NCBI RefSeq assembly: GCF_016921115.1
Contig: NZ_JAFFZS010000011.1
Coordinates: 1-64,000, forward strand
Reading direction: 5' to 3'
Source: Streptomyces actuosus
GTDB taxonomy: Bacteria > Actinomycetota > Actinomycetes > Streptomycetales > Streptomycetaceae
DNA length: 64,000 bases
The position numbers and the translations under genes are program-made. Position 1 is the first letter of the stretch; every line of letters starts with the position of its first letter. Positions 27,154-36,687 of the stretch are shown one piece after another. The notes under the pieces were generated by a model that was not told where the DNA came from, did no database searches, and saw nothing but the letters and a program-made list of their open reading frames with translations.

Positions 27154-28713
27154 TCAGGCTGCCGGGCGGCGGGGGCCTGCGGTCTGGCGGGGCGATCGGG
27201 TGAGTTGAGCGCGGGCCTCGGCGGTGGCCCGGCGGCCACGGGCCGTGGACTTCAGTGCGCTGGCGTTGATGTCGAAACAGGCAATTGCCAGGGGCTGAAA
27301 GGCGGGAGGTGTGTCGGGGTTGGTGATGGCGGTCCAGAACTCGGTCTCGGCGCGTTCCCAGTACCGTGCGGCGCTTTGGTCGACGAAGCCGTGCTGTTCG
27401 TCCTTGTGACGTAGAGGGTTGGCTCCGCGCCAGGCCGCTGAGAGGGCGCGGCGCAGCTGCCAGGCCCAGGCCTCGGCGCTGCGGTGGGTGGCGGCGATCG
27501 CGGCCGCGCTGTCAGGGTCGGCTTCGGCGAGGTGCCGCAGCACGGGCGGGGTAGTGGCGCTGTACCAGGCGCGGTCGAGGTCGCGGCGCTCCTGGTCCCA
27601 GCCCAGGGCGCGGACGCCGAGGTGGGCGAGGAGGTCGGGGTCGAGTTCGGCGAGGTGGTCGAAGACGGTGGGGCGGCGCAGGGTGTTCTTGTCGCCGGGC
27701 CGTTGGTGGAGAAGCAGAGCGTCCAGGTCGCGCCAGACGGCGCGGCTGCGGGAAGCGCGCAAGGGGCCGCCGGTGTCGCGTTCGATGACGTACGGGTCGG
27801 TCGCGGGCGGGAGATCGGTGGTGGTGCCCCAGGTGATCCGGCATCCGACGGTCCGGCCGGTGTCATCGCCGTTCAGCAGGACGGCGTGGGCGGCACGTCC
27901 GGCAAGGAGAGATGCGGGGCCGGCGGGTGGCTGAGAAGTCAGGGGATCGGGGAGGTTCTCGTTCTCCCAGGGGGCCAGGTCGATACCGGGGTTGGTGGGC
28001 CAGGTGCTTGGTGCGGGTACGGAGAGGACGAGGGTGGTGAAGAGGCTGTCGGGGTGGTGGGGGAAGTAGGAGATGACGGCGCGGTGGGGGCCGGCCTTCA
28101 CGATGTGGCTGCTGCGGCCGGCGCGGCTACGCGTCCCGGCGGTGCCGGAAGGGCCGTAGCCGATCCAGGCCAGCAGCCAGGCGACGGCATCCTTCGCGCC
28201 GACGGGGACGTCCTGGGGGGTGGGATCCGTCCACAGGGCGTTCGCGCCGGACGCGCGGGTCATCACCAGCCGGCCAGGGGACGCCACGTCACCGCCCTCA
28301 TCTGCTAGGCGCGGGTCCTGAAGAAACGGGCGGGGCCCGCCGTACAGGCGCCACCGCTCTGGCGCCGGGTCGAAGTAGTCGGCGATCCGGGCCGTGTCGA
28401 ACCGTCCGTACTCCAGGAGGTCCTCGCGGATGTCGAGCCAGGTCTCGCCGTGCGGGGTGTCGAGGCCGCCGACGCGGAGGGTGATCGCGGCTAGGACGCG
28501 GCGCCACATCGCCTCGATCGGCGGTTCGAGCACATCGAGGTCGGCCAGCAGATGCGCGGCGGTCAGCAGAGACCGAAGGCCGACCATGGCAGTTGCTCCG
28601 TCCGTCGCACCGGGGACCAGACCGGCCAGCTCCTCGGCCTCGTCCGCCGTGAGACCAGCGCGGACGCGGACCGGGACACAGGGGTCACGGTCAACACGAA
28701 ATGGGTGCGACAT
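27154..28713 (-). CDS. cas8e: Cas8e (CasA/Cse1), Cascade large subunit
   Basis: A 519-residue large subunit that recognises the PAM and recruits Cas3. Family features include the N-terminal LTADEAEELAGLVPG, an ITLRVGGLDTPHGE-like helix, FDPAPERWRLYGGPRPFLQDP and the C-terminal four-helix part (ETEFWTAITNPD). The ATG at 28713 (MSHPFRVDRDPC) is chosen because AAGGAG sits just upstream; a longer in-frame start lacks one. It is the first gene of the Cascade operon. Unlike common actinobacterial loci, cas3 does not precede it. Confidence 0.92.
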   Translation of the reverse strand: MSHPFRVDRDPCVPVRVRAGLTADEAEELAGLVPGATDGATAMVGLRSLLTAAHLLADLDVLEPPIEAMWRRVLAAITLRVGGLDTPHGETWLDIREDLLEYGRFDTARIADYFDPAPERWRLYGGPRPFLQDPRLADEGGDVASPGRLVMTRASGANALWTDPTPQDVPVGAKDAVAWLLAWIGYGPSGTAGTRSRAGRSSHIVKAGPHRAVISYFPHHPDSLFTTLVLSVPAPSTWPTNPGIDLAPWENENLPDPLTSQPPAGPASLLAGRAAHAVLLNGDDTGRTVGCRITWGTTTDLPPATDPYVIERDTGGPLRASRSRAVWRDLDALLLHQRPGDKNTLRRPTVFDHLAELDPDLLAHLGVRALGWDQERRDLDRAWYSATTPPVLRHLAEADPDSAAAIAATHRSAEAWAWQLRRALSAAWRGANPLRHKDEQHGFVDQSAARYWERAETEFWTAITNPDTPPAFQPLAIACFDINASALKSTARGRRATAEARAQLTRSPRQTAGPRRPAA

Positions 28714-29375
28714 GATGCTCCTTCCTCGTACTCCAACGACCTCCCGGAGCGGCATCAGTGCAGCTCAGGGCAGTGAGCGAGCGTCATGGAAGCAGCCGCT
28801 ACGACGTGGCGCAAAACAGCCGCTGTGACCGGATGCTGACGAGGCGTCCTGTTGTCAGAGGTGGTGGGTAAGGTCCGGCGGCTCACTACCGGGCGGGGCA
28901 GGCGACCGCTTTCCGCGCGGCCTCTTCCCGAACAGCTCCGGTTGCCACGCAGGTGCCCTGGTCGCTGCTAACTGCGTCGCTGCGGACCCTTGGTGACGGC
29001 CCGCCAGTTGATCGCTAATCGGGCAGAGAGGTTGGTCAGCGACCATCAGTGATTCGAGGCCTTCACAGTGGACCTCACGGGACGCATATCGAGGCCCACG
29101 GTGAATCTCCACGCTCGTCGGAAACGGCGTGTGAGATATTGCACAGCTCTACGACCGGCGTCTGGAGAAGCCCAACAGCATCGCCTACCCGCGTCGCTGG
29201 CAATCCGAGTGGCCTGGGTGGCTGACTCGCGCCCGGCCGCCGCGAGCAGCCGCCCGCGCCGCCCCCGTCCTCGTCCCCGCGCTTGACTGACTTGGTCTTT
29301 CCCCGCACCGCCGCTCGTCGCGCGCGTCGTTACTGGTAAAGGTGTGAAACCCGGACGGGGTAGGCCGGTACGCCG
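28714..29375. other. 660-base divergent intergenic region
   Basis: It lies between the Cascade operon and the AlbA_2 gene. No open frame with coding character and no convincing promoter hexamers were found. It must hold the promoter for Cascade. The stretch 29040-29240 is slightly less GC-rich. Confidence 0.5.
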
Positions 29376-31205
29376 GTGGATACTGCCGGGGTGCTGAACG
29401 ATCTGAAGAGCGCGCTGGCCGCGCTGGAGTCCCACCAGCCCGGCTCTCTGCTGGGACTGCGAGAGACCCAGTGGCTCGACGCGAAGAGCGGCCCGTACCA
29501 GCTGGCGGACCCCAAGGCGGTCGAGGAACTCGCCAAGGATGTAGCCGGGTTCGCCAACGGGGGCGGCGGGGTCATCGTCATCGGCATAGCCACTCGCCTG
29601 GAGCATGACGAAGAGGTCCTGGACCACATCGTCGGTGTCGACCCGGCGACGGTGAACATGGACCAGATCCGCAAGCTGATCCGTCAATGGATTACTCCGG
29701 CACCTCGGTGCGTGCGCGTCGGATGGTCCGGCGCGGACGGCGAGCGGGTGGCGTTCATCGACGTTCCCACGCAGGCTGGCGACACGCTCTTCGTCGTGCC
29801 GGCACCGGTGGGCAAGCCTGGTTCGCCGCGCACGGACACGGTCGCCGTGCCGAGGCGGGACGGCGACAGCACGTATTGGCTGCCGCGGACCGAGATCCAG
29901 CAGCTGCTCTCCGCCGGTGTCCGAGCCTCCGGCATGACCACCGCCCAGGCCCTCACCGAGCTCGTACGGCGGGCCACGTCGAAAGCTGGGCCGGACAGCG
30001 GGCTGCGGGTCGGGCAGGGCGTGCCCGAGCGCGAGCGGGAGATGCGTGCGGCCTATGAGCAGCTGGCCGACGCAGGGCTGGGCCAGCCGGCCGGAGAGGC
30101 GTGGGCGCAGGGCTCAGCTGCTCTGCAGGATCTGCACCACGAACAGGACGGCGTGCCGGGCTGGGTGCTGTGTCTGGTGGCCGGGCGCCCTCCGGCGGCC
30201 GTCGCCGCGCCCGTCTGGCAGGCGATCGTCGAAGCCGGTCGGCATGCACCGGGCCAGGACCCGCTCGCGGCCATCGGTTTGCCCTGTCCGCCGAAGGACA
30301 CGGACACGGCGTGGGTGATCGCGGCCGACGCCCGAAGTGTGGACCTTGACGGCGGATCGTGGGGCGCGGGCCGCCTGACACGTTCGGAGGGCGGCGTGTG
30401 GCGGTGGCAGCCGCTCCCCCGCTTCAGCCTCAACCAGGGCCGGTCGGCCGAGATCGGGACCTCCGGCCAGACACCGGCGCTGCGCTTGCGCGCCCTGGTG
30501 AACCTGCCCTGGGCCGACCCGGGCACGCTGGAGGTCAGCAAACCCCGGCGTACGCTGCTCGAACAGCAGCTGCCGCACAGCGCGGTGGCCGGCGCGCTGA
30601 CGATGCTGTCCCGGCGCCGGGGCGCGGATCTGCCCGCCGCTCGCTGGGAGCGGGGGCCCTTTGGCAACTCGGCCCGTTCCGTCGGCTACGTGTGCACGAT
30701 CGCTGGGCCGGACGGCGGCCCGGCCGTGAAGGCGTCCGTCATGCTCGCCCTGGCCACCACGATGGAGTCCACCGTGGTCGCCTGCGCGGACGTCCTGATC
30801 GAGAACCCGGAGGCGTGGGCCGCGGTCCTGGGTGCCGGCGAGGACACGCAGCTGGGCCTCGACGAGGTCCAGGCCGTGCTGCTCGCCGCGTGGGAGACGG
30901 CCGCCGAGCTGCTGCCCGATGTCGTCGGCGACCCGGCCGGGCTGTCGTGGGCCGCCCCGCCCACCACCGAACTGCGGATGACCTGCGAACAGCCTGCCGA
31001 CAACGGCGTCCTGCCGGATCTGGACACGCGCGTCGACCTGACGTCGCTCGGCCCCAACGACGGCGGCCCCAGGTCGCGGATGGCCGTCACCATCACCGCG
31101 GCGCCGGCCATGATCCGCGCAGAGCGCCAGCGCCTGCTGCGGGAGGCGCTGGCGTACATGGTTGGCCAGTTCGGGTACGTCGACGCGGAGATGGACCTGC
31201 TGTAG
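29376..31205 (+). CDS. AlbA_2 (Schlafen-type) domain protein
   Basis: A 609-residue protein with an N-terminal AlbA_2 nucleic-acid/ATP-binding domain: LRETQWLDAKSGPYQL, then KAVEELAKDVAGFANGGGG and VIVIGIATRLEHD (about residues 28-75), then VDVP-type strands. The rest (residues 190-609) is unfamiliar and may be a sensor or effector region. AlbA_2 proteins occur as regulators and in several phage-defence systems. It starts at GTG 29376, with GGGTAGG nine bases upstream, and is divergent from the Cascade operon. Confidence 0.75.
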   Translation: MDTAGVLNDLKSALAALESHQPGSLLGLRETQWLDAKSGPYQLADPKAVEELAKDVAGFANGGGGVIVIGIATRLEHDEEVLDHIVGVDPATVNMDQIRKLIRQWITPAPRCVRVGWSGADGERVAFIDVPTQAGDTLFVVPAPVGKPGSPRTDTVAVPRRDGDSTYWLPRTEIQQLLSAGVRASGMTTAQALTELVRRATSKAGPDSGLRVGQGVPEREREMRAAYEQLADAGLGQPAGEAWAQGSAALQDLHHEQDGVPGWVLCLVAGRPPAAVAAPVWQAIVEAGRHAPGQDPLAAIGLPCPPKDTDTAWVIAADARSVDLDGGSWGAGRLTRSEGGVWRWQPLPRFSLNQGRSAEIGTSGQTPALRLRALVNLPWADPGTLEVSKPRRTLLEQQLPHSAVAGALTMLSRRRGADLPAARWERGPFGNSARSVGYVCTIAGPDGGPAVKASVMLALATTMESTVVACADVLIENPEAWAAVLGAGEDTQLGLDEVQAVLLAAWETAAELLPDVVGDPAGLSWAAPPTTELRMTCEQPADNGVLPDLDTRVDLTSLGPNDGGPRSRMAVTITAAPAMIRAERQRLLREALAYMVGQFGYVDAEMDLL

Positions 31206-31299
31206 GACCAGGCCATCTCACTGGTCGGGACCCACCGCTGTCACGGCCCTCTCGCCCGCCGCCGGGGAGGCCGACAGGACCTCGACGGTGGCCGGAGGG

Positions 31300-31713
31300 T
31301 TACCCAGTTGCTTCCCAGGCACGTGCTTCATCGGGTCGGGCGAGTCGGTCGTGTTCCGAACGCGCGGTCTCAAGCAGGCGGCGCCAGGACGTGACCAGGG
31401 GGCGCCGTCGCAGGAGAGCCCGCCGTTCACGTTCGGTCATGCCGCCCCAGATTCCGTGCTCGATCCGGTGATCGAGGGCGTAGGCCAGGCACTCGGTACG
31501 CACCGGGCAGCCGGTGCACAGGGCCTTGGCTCTGTTCTGGGCCGCGCCCTCGACGAAAAGCTCGTCCGGATCAGCGGTTCTACAGACCGCTCGCTCACCC
31601 CAGGTCTCCTGGTCTTCCCCGTCCACCCCGATGCCGCCCTCTCCCCGGTCCGGCCCGCCGCACTCCCCTGGGCAGGCGCAGTCCGAGAACGGTACGGCAA
31701 ACGCCCGCGGCAT
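31300..31713 (-). CDS. WhiB-family iron-sulfur regulator (Wbl)
   Basis: A protein of up to 137 residues with the four-cysteine WhiB signature. One Cys lies in ERAVCRTADPDELF and three in ALCTGCPVRTECLAYAL. The GIWGGMTERERRALLRRR turn and basic tail follow. Wbl proteins hold a 4Fe-4S cluster and regulate transcription with the principal sigma factor; they are confined to Actinobacteria and their phages and plasmids. The true start may be a GTG at 31626 behind GGAGAGGG, giving about 108 residues, since the first 29 residues look unstructured. Confidence 0.9.
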   Translation of the reverse strand: MPRAFAVPFSDCACPGECGGPDRGEGGIGVDGEDQETWGERAVCRTADPDELFVEGAAQNRAKALCTGCPVRTECLAYALDHRIEHGIWGGMTERERRALLRRRPLVTSWRRLLETARSEHDRLARPDEARAWEATG

Positions 31714-31750
31714 GGGACATCGTCGTATTGGGGCAATCCCTTCGGGTGAA

Positions 31751-31770
31751 GGGGCCTTGACGAAGGCCCC
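31751..31770 (-). terminator. hairpin terminator
   Basis: A perfect 8-bp stem (GGGGCCTT with AAGGCCCC) and a 4-base loop. It lies 18 bases after the stop of the 335-residue gene and upstream of the WhiB gene on the same strand. Confidence 0.7.
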
Positions 31771-31788
31771 AACGCCTCGTGACCAGCC

Positions 31789-32796
31789 TCATCCGGTTCC
31801 CGGGCAACCGGGCATGGCGGGCAGCGAGGCCTCGCCCGTCAGGGCACTGGTGCGTCGCCTGATCGCCGCGAACATGTCGGCGCGGTCCTTCCTGATCGGG
31901 TAGTCGATCCGGTCGTAGCGCAGTTGGAGAGCGGCGCTGCGATCCGGGGACTTGAGGAGGACCAGACCGAGGCTGCCCCCGGGCGTCAGGTCGCGGTGAC
32001 CGCAGAGTTCCAGCGGCAGACCGTGGTGCGGGTCGGTCAGGGCCTGCACCAGCTCGGCGCGGCGCAAGCCGGTATCGGAGTCGTGCTCGAGCTGAAGGAT
32101 CCACCACTCCCCCAGGCGCGCCTCGTGTCCGGTGACGACCTGGGGGACAGCGACGGTGTGGAGGAGTCCGAGGCGGCGGAGCAGTCCGCTGGGGAGCCAG
32201 GCGGCGTCGCGCCAGGTGGACTCGTAAGCGATCGGCTGGCGTTCGGTGTCCCACTGCTTCTCGTAGGGGGTCCAGGCGTCGCCGGCCAGCCAGCAGGCCT
32301 CACCGCCGTTGCGCTGGATCCGCTGCGCGAGGGCCGTCTCGGCCTTCTGGAAGGCGCGGCGCGAGGGGCCGGTGAGCCGGATGCTGGTGTGCTGCCCGAG
32401 ACGGCGGAGCTCGATGCCGCGATCGGTGCGTGCGCAGATTCTCACCCCGTTGAGCCCGTAGATCTCGTCTCGCCCGGCGCGCATCGGCGAGCGGCAGGGC
32501 AGCAGTCCGCTCAGCAGGCTGTCGAGGCTCGAGTTGCTCTCCAGGTGGAGCCGGATGCCGTGCGAGGTGGGCTGTACGTACCGGATGCCGAAGGGGTACT
32601 CGAAGAAGTGCCGCTGTGTGTTGAGGATCCAGTAGAACACCTCCGATTCCAGCAGGAGTTGTTCGTGCTGGGCCGGTGCCGGGATGAGGGGGGCGTCGGG
32701 CTCCAAGGCAGCGACGGCCTCACATGCGGCCTGGTAGGGGGCGCCGGTGTAGAGGGCGTATGTCCGGGCGCGGCTGCTGATCTGGTTCGCCGGCAT
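31789..32796 (-). CDS. hypothetical protein
   Basis: A 335-residue protein of unknown function starting at ATG 32796 (MPANQISSRAR) behind AAAGG. It contains aromatic segments (VFYWILNTQRHFFEYPFG), a basic central part, and a late RKDRADMFAAIRRRT helix. No catalytic motif is recognised. A strong hairpin follows its stop, so it is probably a single-gene transcript. Confidence 0.6.
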   Translation of the reverse strand: MPANQISSRARTYALYTGAPYQAACEAVAALEPDAPLIPAPAQHEQLLLESEVFYWILNTQRHFFEYPFGIRYVQPTSHGIRLHLESNSSLDSLLSGLLPCRSPMRAGRDEIYGLNGVRICARTDRGIELRRLGQHTSIRLTGPSRRAFQKAETALAQRIQRNGGEACWLAGDAWTPYEKQWDTERQPIAYESTWRDAAWLPSGLLRRLGLLHTVAVPQVVTGHEARLGEWWILQLEHDSDTGLRRAELVQALTDPHHGLPLELCGHRDLTPGGSLGLVLLKSPDRSAALQLRYDRIDYPIRKDRADMFAAIRRRTSALTGEASLPAMPGCPGTG

Positions 32797-33156
32797 GGCG
32801 GGTACCTTTCGCTCCGCTCCGTCGGCCCGCGGAGCGTGAGGAACAGGCACTGGTGTGCGGTGGTGCGGTCAGTGAAATGGCGCTGATCGAAGCCGAGCTT
32901 CTTCGCCTCCGCCTTGAACCAATGGGCCGAGTTCGCGTGAGGAGCAGCAGACCGATGCCGCAAGGCGCCACCATATCCATCGATCTCAACTCCAACGGGG
33001 CGCCGCGCCGCACACTCCCTGATCAGACCGAAGCCCTGGGAGAGAGGAGCGCCGCGTGCCGAGGGCCGCAGGAGGCAGTGCCCTTCCTCTCCCGGCTGTG
33101 GAGGCCGAGCCCGGCTGGTGCGTGCGACGGCTGTTCGTGTGCCGCCGCGAGGATCG
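32797..33156. other. 360-base gap with no supported gene
   Basis: It lies between the end of lexA and the start of the 335-residue gene, both on the minus strand. It probably holds the promoter of the latter. No convincing reading frame or hairpin was found. Confidence 0.45.
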
Positions 33157-33837
33157 TCAGAGGGCGCGCATCACGGCGACGACCTTGCCCAGGATGACCG
33201 CCTCGTCGGCCGCGAGCGGCTGGAACCCGGGGTTGTGCGCGACGAGCCAGGCGTGGCCGGCCGCGTCGCGCTGGAACCTCTTCACCGTCGCTTCGCCGTC
33301 GAGCATGGCGGCGACGATGTCGCCTGGCTCGGCGACCTGCTGCCGCCGGACGGTGACCACGTCGCCGTCGCAGATGGCTGCCTCGATCATGCTTTCCCCG
33401 GACACCTTCAGGGCGAAGAGCTCGCCTTCACCGACCAGCTGGCGGGGCAGGACATAGGTGTCTTCGACCGTCTCCTCGGCGAGGATCGGTGTGCCGGCCG
33501 CGATCCGGCCGACCAGAGGGACCTCCGCCGCCGCGGGCTCGCTCTCCGGCCCCTCGTACTCTCTCGCAGAGAATTTGAGGGGGAGGCAGTAGGCGCGGGG
33601 ACGGTGCGGGTCGCGGCGGAGTGCTCCCTTGCGTTCGAGGGCGAGGAGCTGGTGCGCGACGCTGGAGGTGCTCGTCAGGCCGACGGCCTGACCGATCTCG
33701 CGCATTGAGGGCGGGTACCCGCGGTCAGTGACGGAGCGGGCGATGCAGTCGACGATGGCTCGCTGCCGGTCGGTGAGCCCGTCGGGGCCCCGGCGGATGC
33801 CCGGAGGCCGGCCCGGTCCAGCGTGGGTGATGGTCAT
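33157..33837 (-). CDS. lexA: LexA-type repressor (accessory copy)
   Basis: A 226-residue LexA. The winged HTH ([20 protein letters not shown], then [20 protein letters not shown]) is followed by the self-cleavage site (RIAAGTPIL, cut between Ala and Gly). The peptidase Ser is in VSGESM and the Lys in ATVKRF. All catalytic residues are present, so it should respond to RecA. The ATG at 33837 has AAGGGGGG before it. It is not beside nrdR, the usual streptomycete neighbour of lexA, so it is probably a second copy. It is divergent from the 449-residue gene. Confidence 0.88.
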   Translation of the reverse strand: MTITHAGPGRPPGIRRGPDGLTDRQRAIVDCIARSVTDRGYPPSMREIGQAVGLTSTSSVAHQLLALERKGALRRDPHRPRAYCLPLKFSAREYEGPESEPAAAEVPLVGRIAAGTPILAEETVEDTYVLPRQLVGEGELFALKVSGESMIEAAICDGDVVTVRRQQVAEPGDIVAAMLDGEATVKRFQRDAAGHAWLVAHNPGFQPLAADEAVILGKVVAVMRAL

Positions 33838-33982
33838 GTGCCCCCCTTGCGATCTTGCGTCTTTGGACAGTAGCCCCACACACCGACAAACGGAACGTCT
33901 TTTGACTACTTTTCCGACCTGTCAGTGGTGGCGTCGGCCCACATCAGAGGGACTTTCGGGCCGGCCCGGTCGTTGGACCGGC

Positions 33983-35332
33983 ATGAGCGTCCGGAGCCTC
34001 CTCGACACGGCCTTCGCCCAACCACAGGTCCCTGGTTCACGCGTCGGCGGGACAGACTTCGTCCCTCTGGAATCGGGAGCGTGGAAGGAGTTCCTCTTCG
34101 GACCCGGCGTGGGGCCGGGCCGAACGGGCTCCTGGGACCGGCAGATGGCGGTGCTGTGGAAGCGCGTGGTCTCGGAGTGCGGAGTCGCTCAGCAGCTCGC
34201 GTCCAAACACAACATCGACTGGGACCAGGCTCCTCACGAGTCGAAGGCCGTCCTCGCGCTGGCCGGCCCGGACAACGTCGTCGTGGATGTCGCCGCAGCA
34301 TCACTGACAAGCCAGCGGGAGCGGTGGGAACTCGAGAGGCGCTTCGCCCGGATCCACCGCCGCCTGCCCATGGACCTGTCGGGCCTCGTGCCCGCGGACG
34401 TCGGCGCGCTGCGGTCCGGTCTGCTGGAGGAGCGTGACTTCCGCACCAGCACCTACCAGCTCGAGCGCGACCGGGTGGGGCGGTGGGTGCGCGCCCTGTC
34501 CGGGACGGCGGCCTATCTCGCTGCTGCGCACATGGTCCCCGCCCCGCTCTCCCTGGACGTGGTCACCACCGCCCCCCTCGACGAGCAGACCAGGGCCGCA
34601 CTGCGACTGCCGGCCCCCTGGTCGCTCATCACGCACGACGCCGTCCCTCTGCGCGCGGCGGAAGCCGATGACGACGAACTCGCCGCACTCGTCGAGGCCG
34701 GGGTGTGTATCGGGCCGGAACCCGTCATCCTCGGCGGCCTCCTCGCCGCCCAGCCCGATGGCCGGCTCGACCCGACGTCCGGCTTCCTGCTCATCTCCGC
34801 CCTCGACGCGAGGGGCAAGCGGTACTGGATGCTGCAGCCGGCCACATACGGCGACGACCACGCCGGCGGACGCGTGCTCTACGGATACGCCGCGCAGCTC
34901 GCGTTCGCCCGGTGGACACCCCCGCCTGTACTCCCGGCCCCGGGGCCGCGCCCCCACTCGCGCAGCGCCCTGGGAAGGATCGCCGCGAGCGAGGCTGGCC
35001 GGTCCGGTGGGTTCCATGGAGTCCGTGTCCTGGACTTCACCCCTCCGCCGGAAGACCCACCCGAGGAGCGCACAGCGCCGGCAGGGGCACGCAGGCCGCT
35101 CGAGTTCGGCACGTGGCGGCGGGCGCACTGGAAGCCCGGCGTGCGGATCGGGATCCGCGACAGCGAAGGACGACTTGTCGGTCCGGTCTACAAGGACGGC
35201 GCCGTTGAGGGCACGACATTCACGCGTGAGCGCCGGTTCTTCCCCCGCACCCGGATCCGCCGCGACCTCCCTCTGGCCCCGACCACAACCGTGTACGAGC
35301 TCTCGAACTCGACTGCAACGCCGGGTCGTTAG
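33983..35332 (+). CDS. hypothetical protein divergent from lexA
   Basis: A 449-residue protein of unknown function. The ATG at 33983 (MSVRSLLDTAF) is chosen because upstream residues overlap lexA and look non-coding. The N-terminal 250 residues are helical. A Pro-rich linker (about residues 312-325) leads to a basic C-terminal domain containing RRPLEFGTWRRAHW and FTRERRFFPRTRIRRDLPL. It shares a 145-base promoter region with the accessory lexA, so control by that repressor is plausible. Confidence 0.6.
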   Translation: MSVRSLLDTAFAQPQVPGSRVGGTDFVPLESGAWKEFLFGPGVGPGRTGSWDRQMAVLWKRVVSECGVAQQLASKHNIDWDQAPHESKAVLALAGPDNVVVDVAAASLTSQRERWELERRFARIHRRLPMDLSGLVPADVGALRSGLLEERDFRTSTYQLERDRVGRWVRALSGTAAYLAAAHMVPAPLSLDVVTTAPLDEQTRAALRLPAPWSLITHDAVPLRAAEADDDELAALVEAGVCIGPEPVILGGLLAAQPDGRLDPTSGFLLISALDARGKRYWMLQPATYGDDHAGGRVLYGYAAQLAFARWTPPPVLPAPGPRPHSRSALGRIAASEAGRSGGFHGVRVLDFTPPPEDPPEERTAPAGARRPLEFGTWRRAHWKPGVRIGIRDSEGRLVGPVYKDGAVEGTTFTRERRFFPRTRIRRDLPLAPTTTVYELSNSTATPGR

Positions 35333-35530
35333 GTCCCATCCGGCGCAGGCCGCCCGGCGCTGGTCGGTGTCTTTCGGATCACCGCGAAAGACACGGACTG
35401 AGGCTCGGCGCCGTCGGGTATACCGGGGTCGCAGGGCGTGGAGATCCCGCAGATGGCGTTGGCCGACGTGGGGCAGGGTGGTCTTCCGTCCTTGGCTACC
35501 GCAGTCCTACGGGCTGCCTCCCCGAGTGGC

Positions 35531-36523
35531 CTACTTGGCGGCCCAGCAGCCCAGGTCGTTCCGGTTCCCCTCCGCCGCCCGGCGCAGCGCGTCCGGCGAT
35601 CCCAGCAGACCGTACGGCAGATACCCGGACCGGACACCGAGTTCCCACCCATGGACCTGGACTGCGAGGCAGGCCAGGGCGAGGGTGCCGAGGGGGAGGA
35701 GGGACCGGGGCGCTGGATCACCGGCATCGGCCTCGACGCTCTCCCGGTACGCGACCAGCCGGGCGACGAGGGCGTCCTCGAAGGCGTGCTGGTCGTCGTC
35801 GATGAGTACGCGGAGCAGCCGCTGGTCCGCGCTCAGCGCGTCGCCGACCTCGTCGAGCCGCCGGGCAGCCTCCGCGCGCTCCGCGGCGGCCGGCTTGCAC
35901 AGCGCAACCGTAGGCCAGTCGCGGGGCAGATGCCCGGCCGCCTCGGTGAGATAGGGGCACAGGGCGTCCATGGCGGCGAGGTCGGCAGGGTCGGAAACGG
36001 AGGTGTACCGGTTGTAGGGCACGCCGTCACGGATGGCGGGCGCGTAGTCGCCGCGCAGCAGCAGCCCGGTGACCCGCTCCCAGTCCCACACATGCCCGCT
36101 GACGACACACATCTCGAACATGTCGAGCCAGGTCCGCGCGGTGGGCGCCTCCTTGACGACGTCCCGGAAGGTGATGGGCCCGTCCCCGAACTCGTCGTCG
36201 TCCGGGTCCGCACTGATCCGCTCCCCGACGAGGGGGAACCGGATCTCCTGGTCCCCGTTCGGGAAGCACATGATGCTCAGCACTCCGTGCACACACTCCG
36301 CGGCGGTGACGGCGACCGTGCCGGCCGCAGCGTCGAGCCCCGGCTCCGTCACCGCTCGCGCGGCGACATGGTCGAGCAGTTCGTCCGCCATGTCCCGGAT
36401 CAGCGTCGGCGAGATGCTGCCGTACCGCAGCCAGTGCCACCGCGTGTAAGCCCGCCCTTCGATGTCGTCGAGCGCCTCGGCCAACCGGTCCTCGGCGACC
36501 TGATGGCAGGTCACATTCCGCAC
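35531..36523 (-). CDS. Imm49-like immunity protein
   Basis: A 330-residue soluble protein resembling the Imm49 family, proteins proposed to neutralise polymorphic or contact-delivered toxins. Support is the overall length, the helical layout, and the C-terminal PLGTLALACLAVQVHGWELG followed by YLPYGLL, which fits the family pattern as I recall it. No toxin gene is adjacent, so it may be an orphan immunity gene, or the call may be wrong. It starts at GTG 36523 behind AAGGGACGGGG. Confidence 0.5.
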   Translation of the reverse strand: MRNVTCHQVAEDRLAEALDDIEGRAYTRWHWLRYGSISPTLIRDMADELLDHVAARAVTEPGLDAAAGTVAVTAAECVHGVLSIMCFPNGDQEIRFPLVGERISADPDDDEFGDGPITFRDVVKEAPTARTWLDMFEMCVVSGHVWDWERVTGLLLRGDYAPAIRDGVPYNRYTSVSDPADLAAMDALCPYLTEAAGHLPRDWPTVALCKPAAAERAEAARRLDEVGDALSADQRLLRVLIDDDQHAFEDALVARLVAYRESVEADAGDPAPRSLLPLGTLALACLAVQVHGWELGVRSGYLPYGLLGSPDALRRAAEGNRNDLGCWAAK

Positions 36524-36687
36524 GTCCCCGTCCCTTCATGAACTCCATGACTGGACGAAGCACGTTATCAACGGGCACTGACAGCACAGTCCTCTCGCGA
36601 GGCCGGGCAGGAGCTGTTAGTCCGGTGCGGTATACACGAAGAGATCACAGACCGCCGCACTGTGAGGCGGCGCACCGGGGGGTAGGG

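Noticed and set aside
33838..33982. SOS box between lexA and the divergent gene
   Set aside because: No GAAC-N4-GTTC or close variant is seen; only single GGAAC-like half sites.
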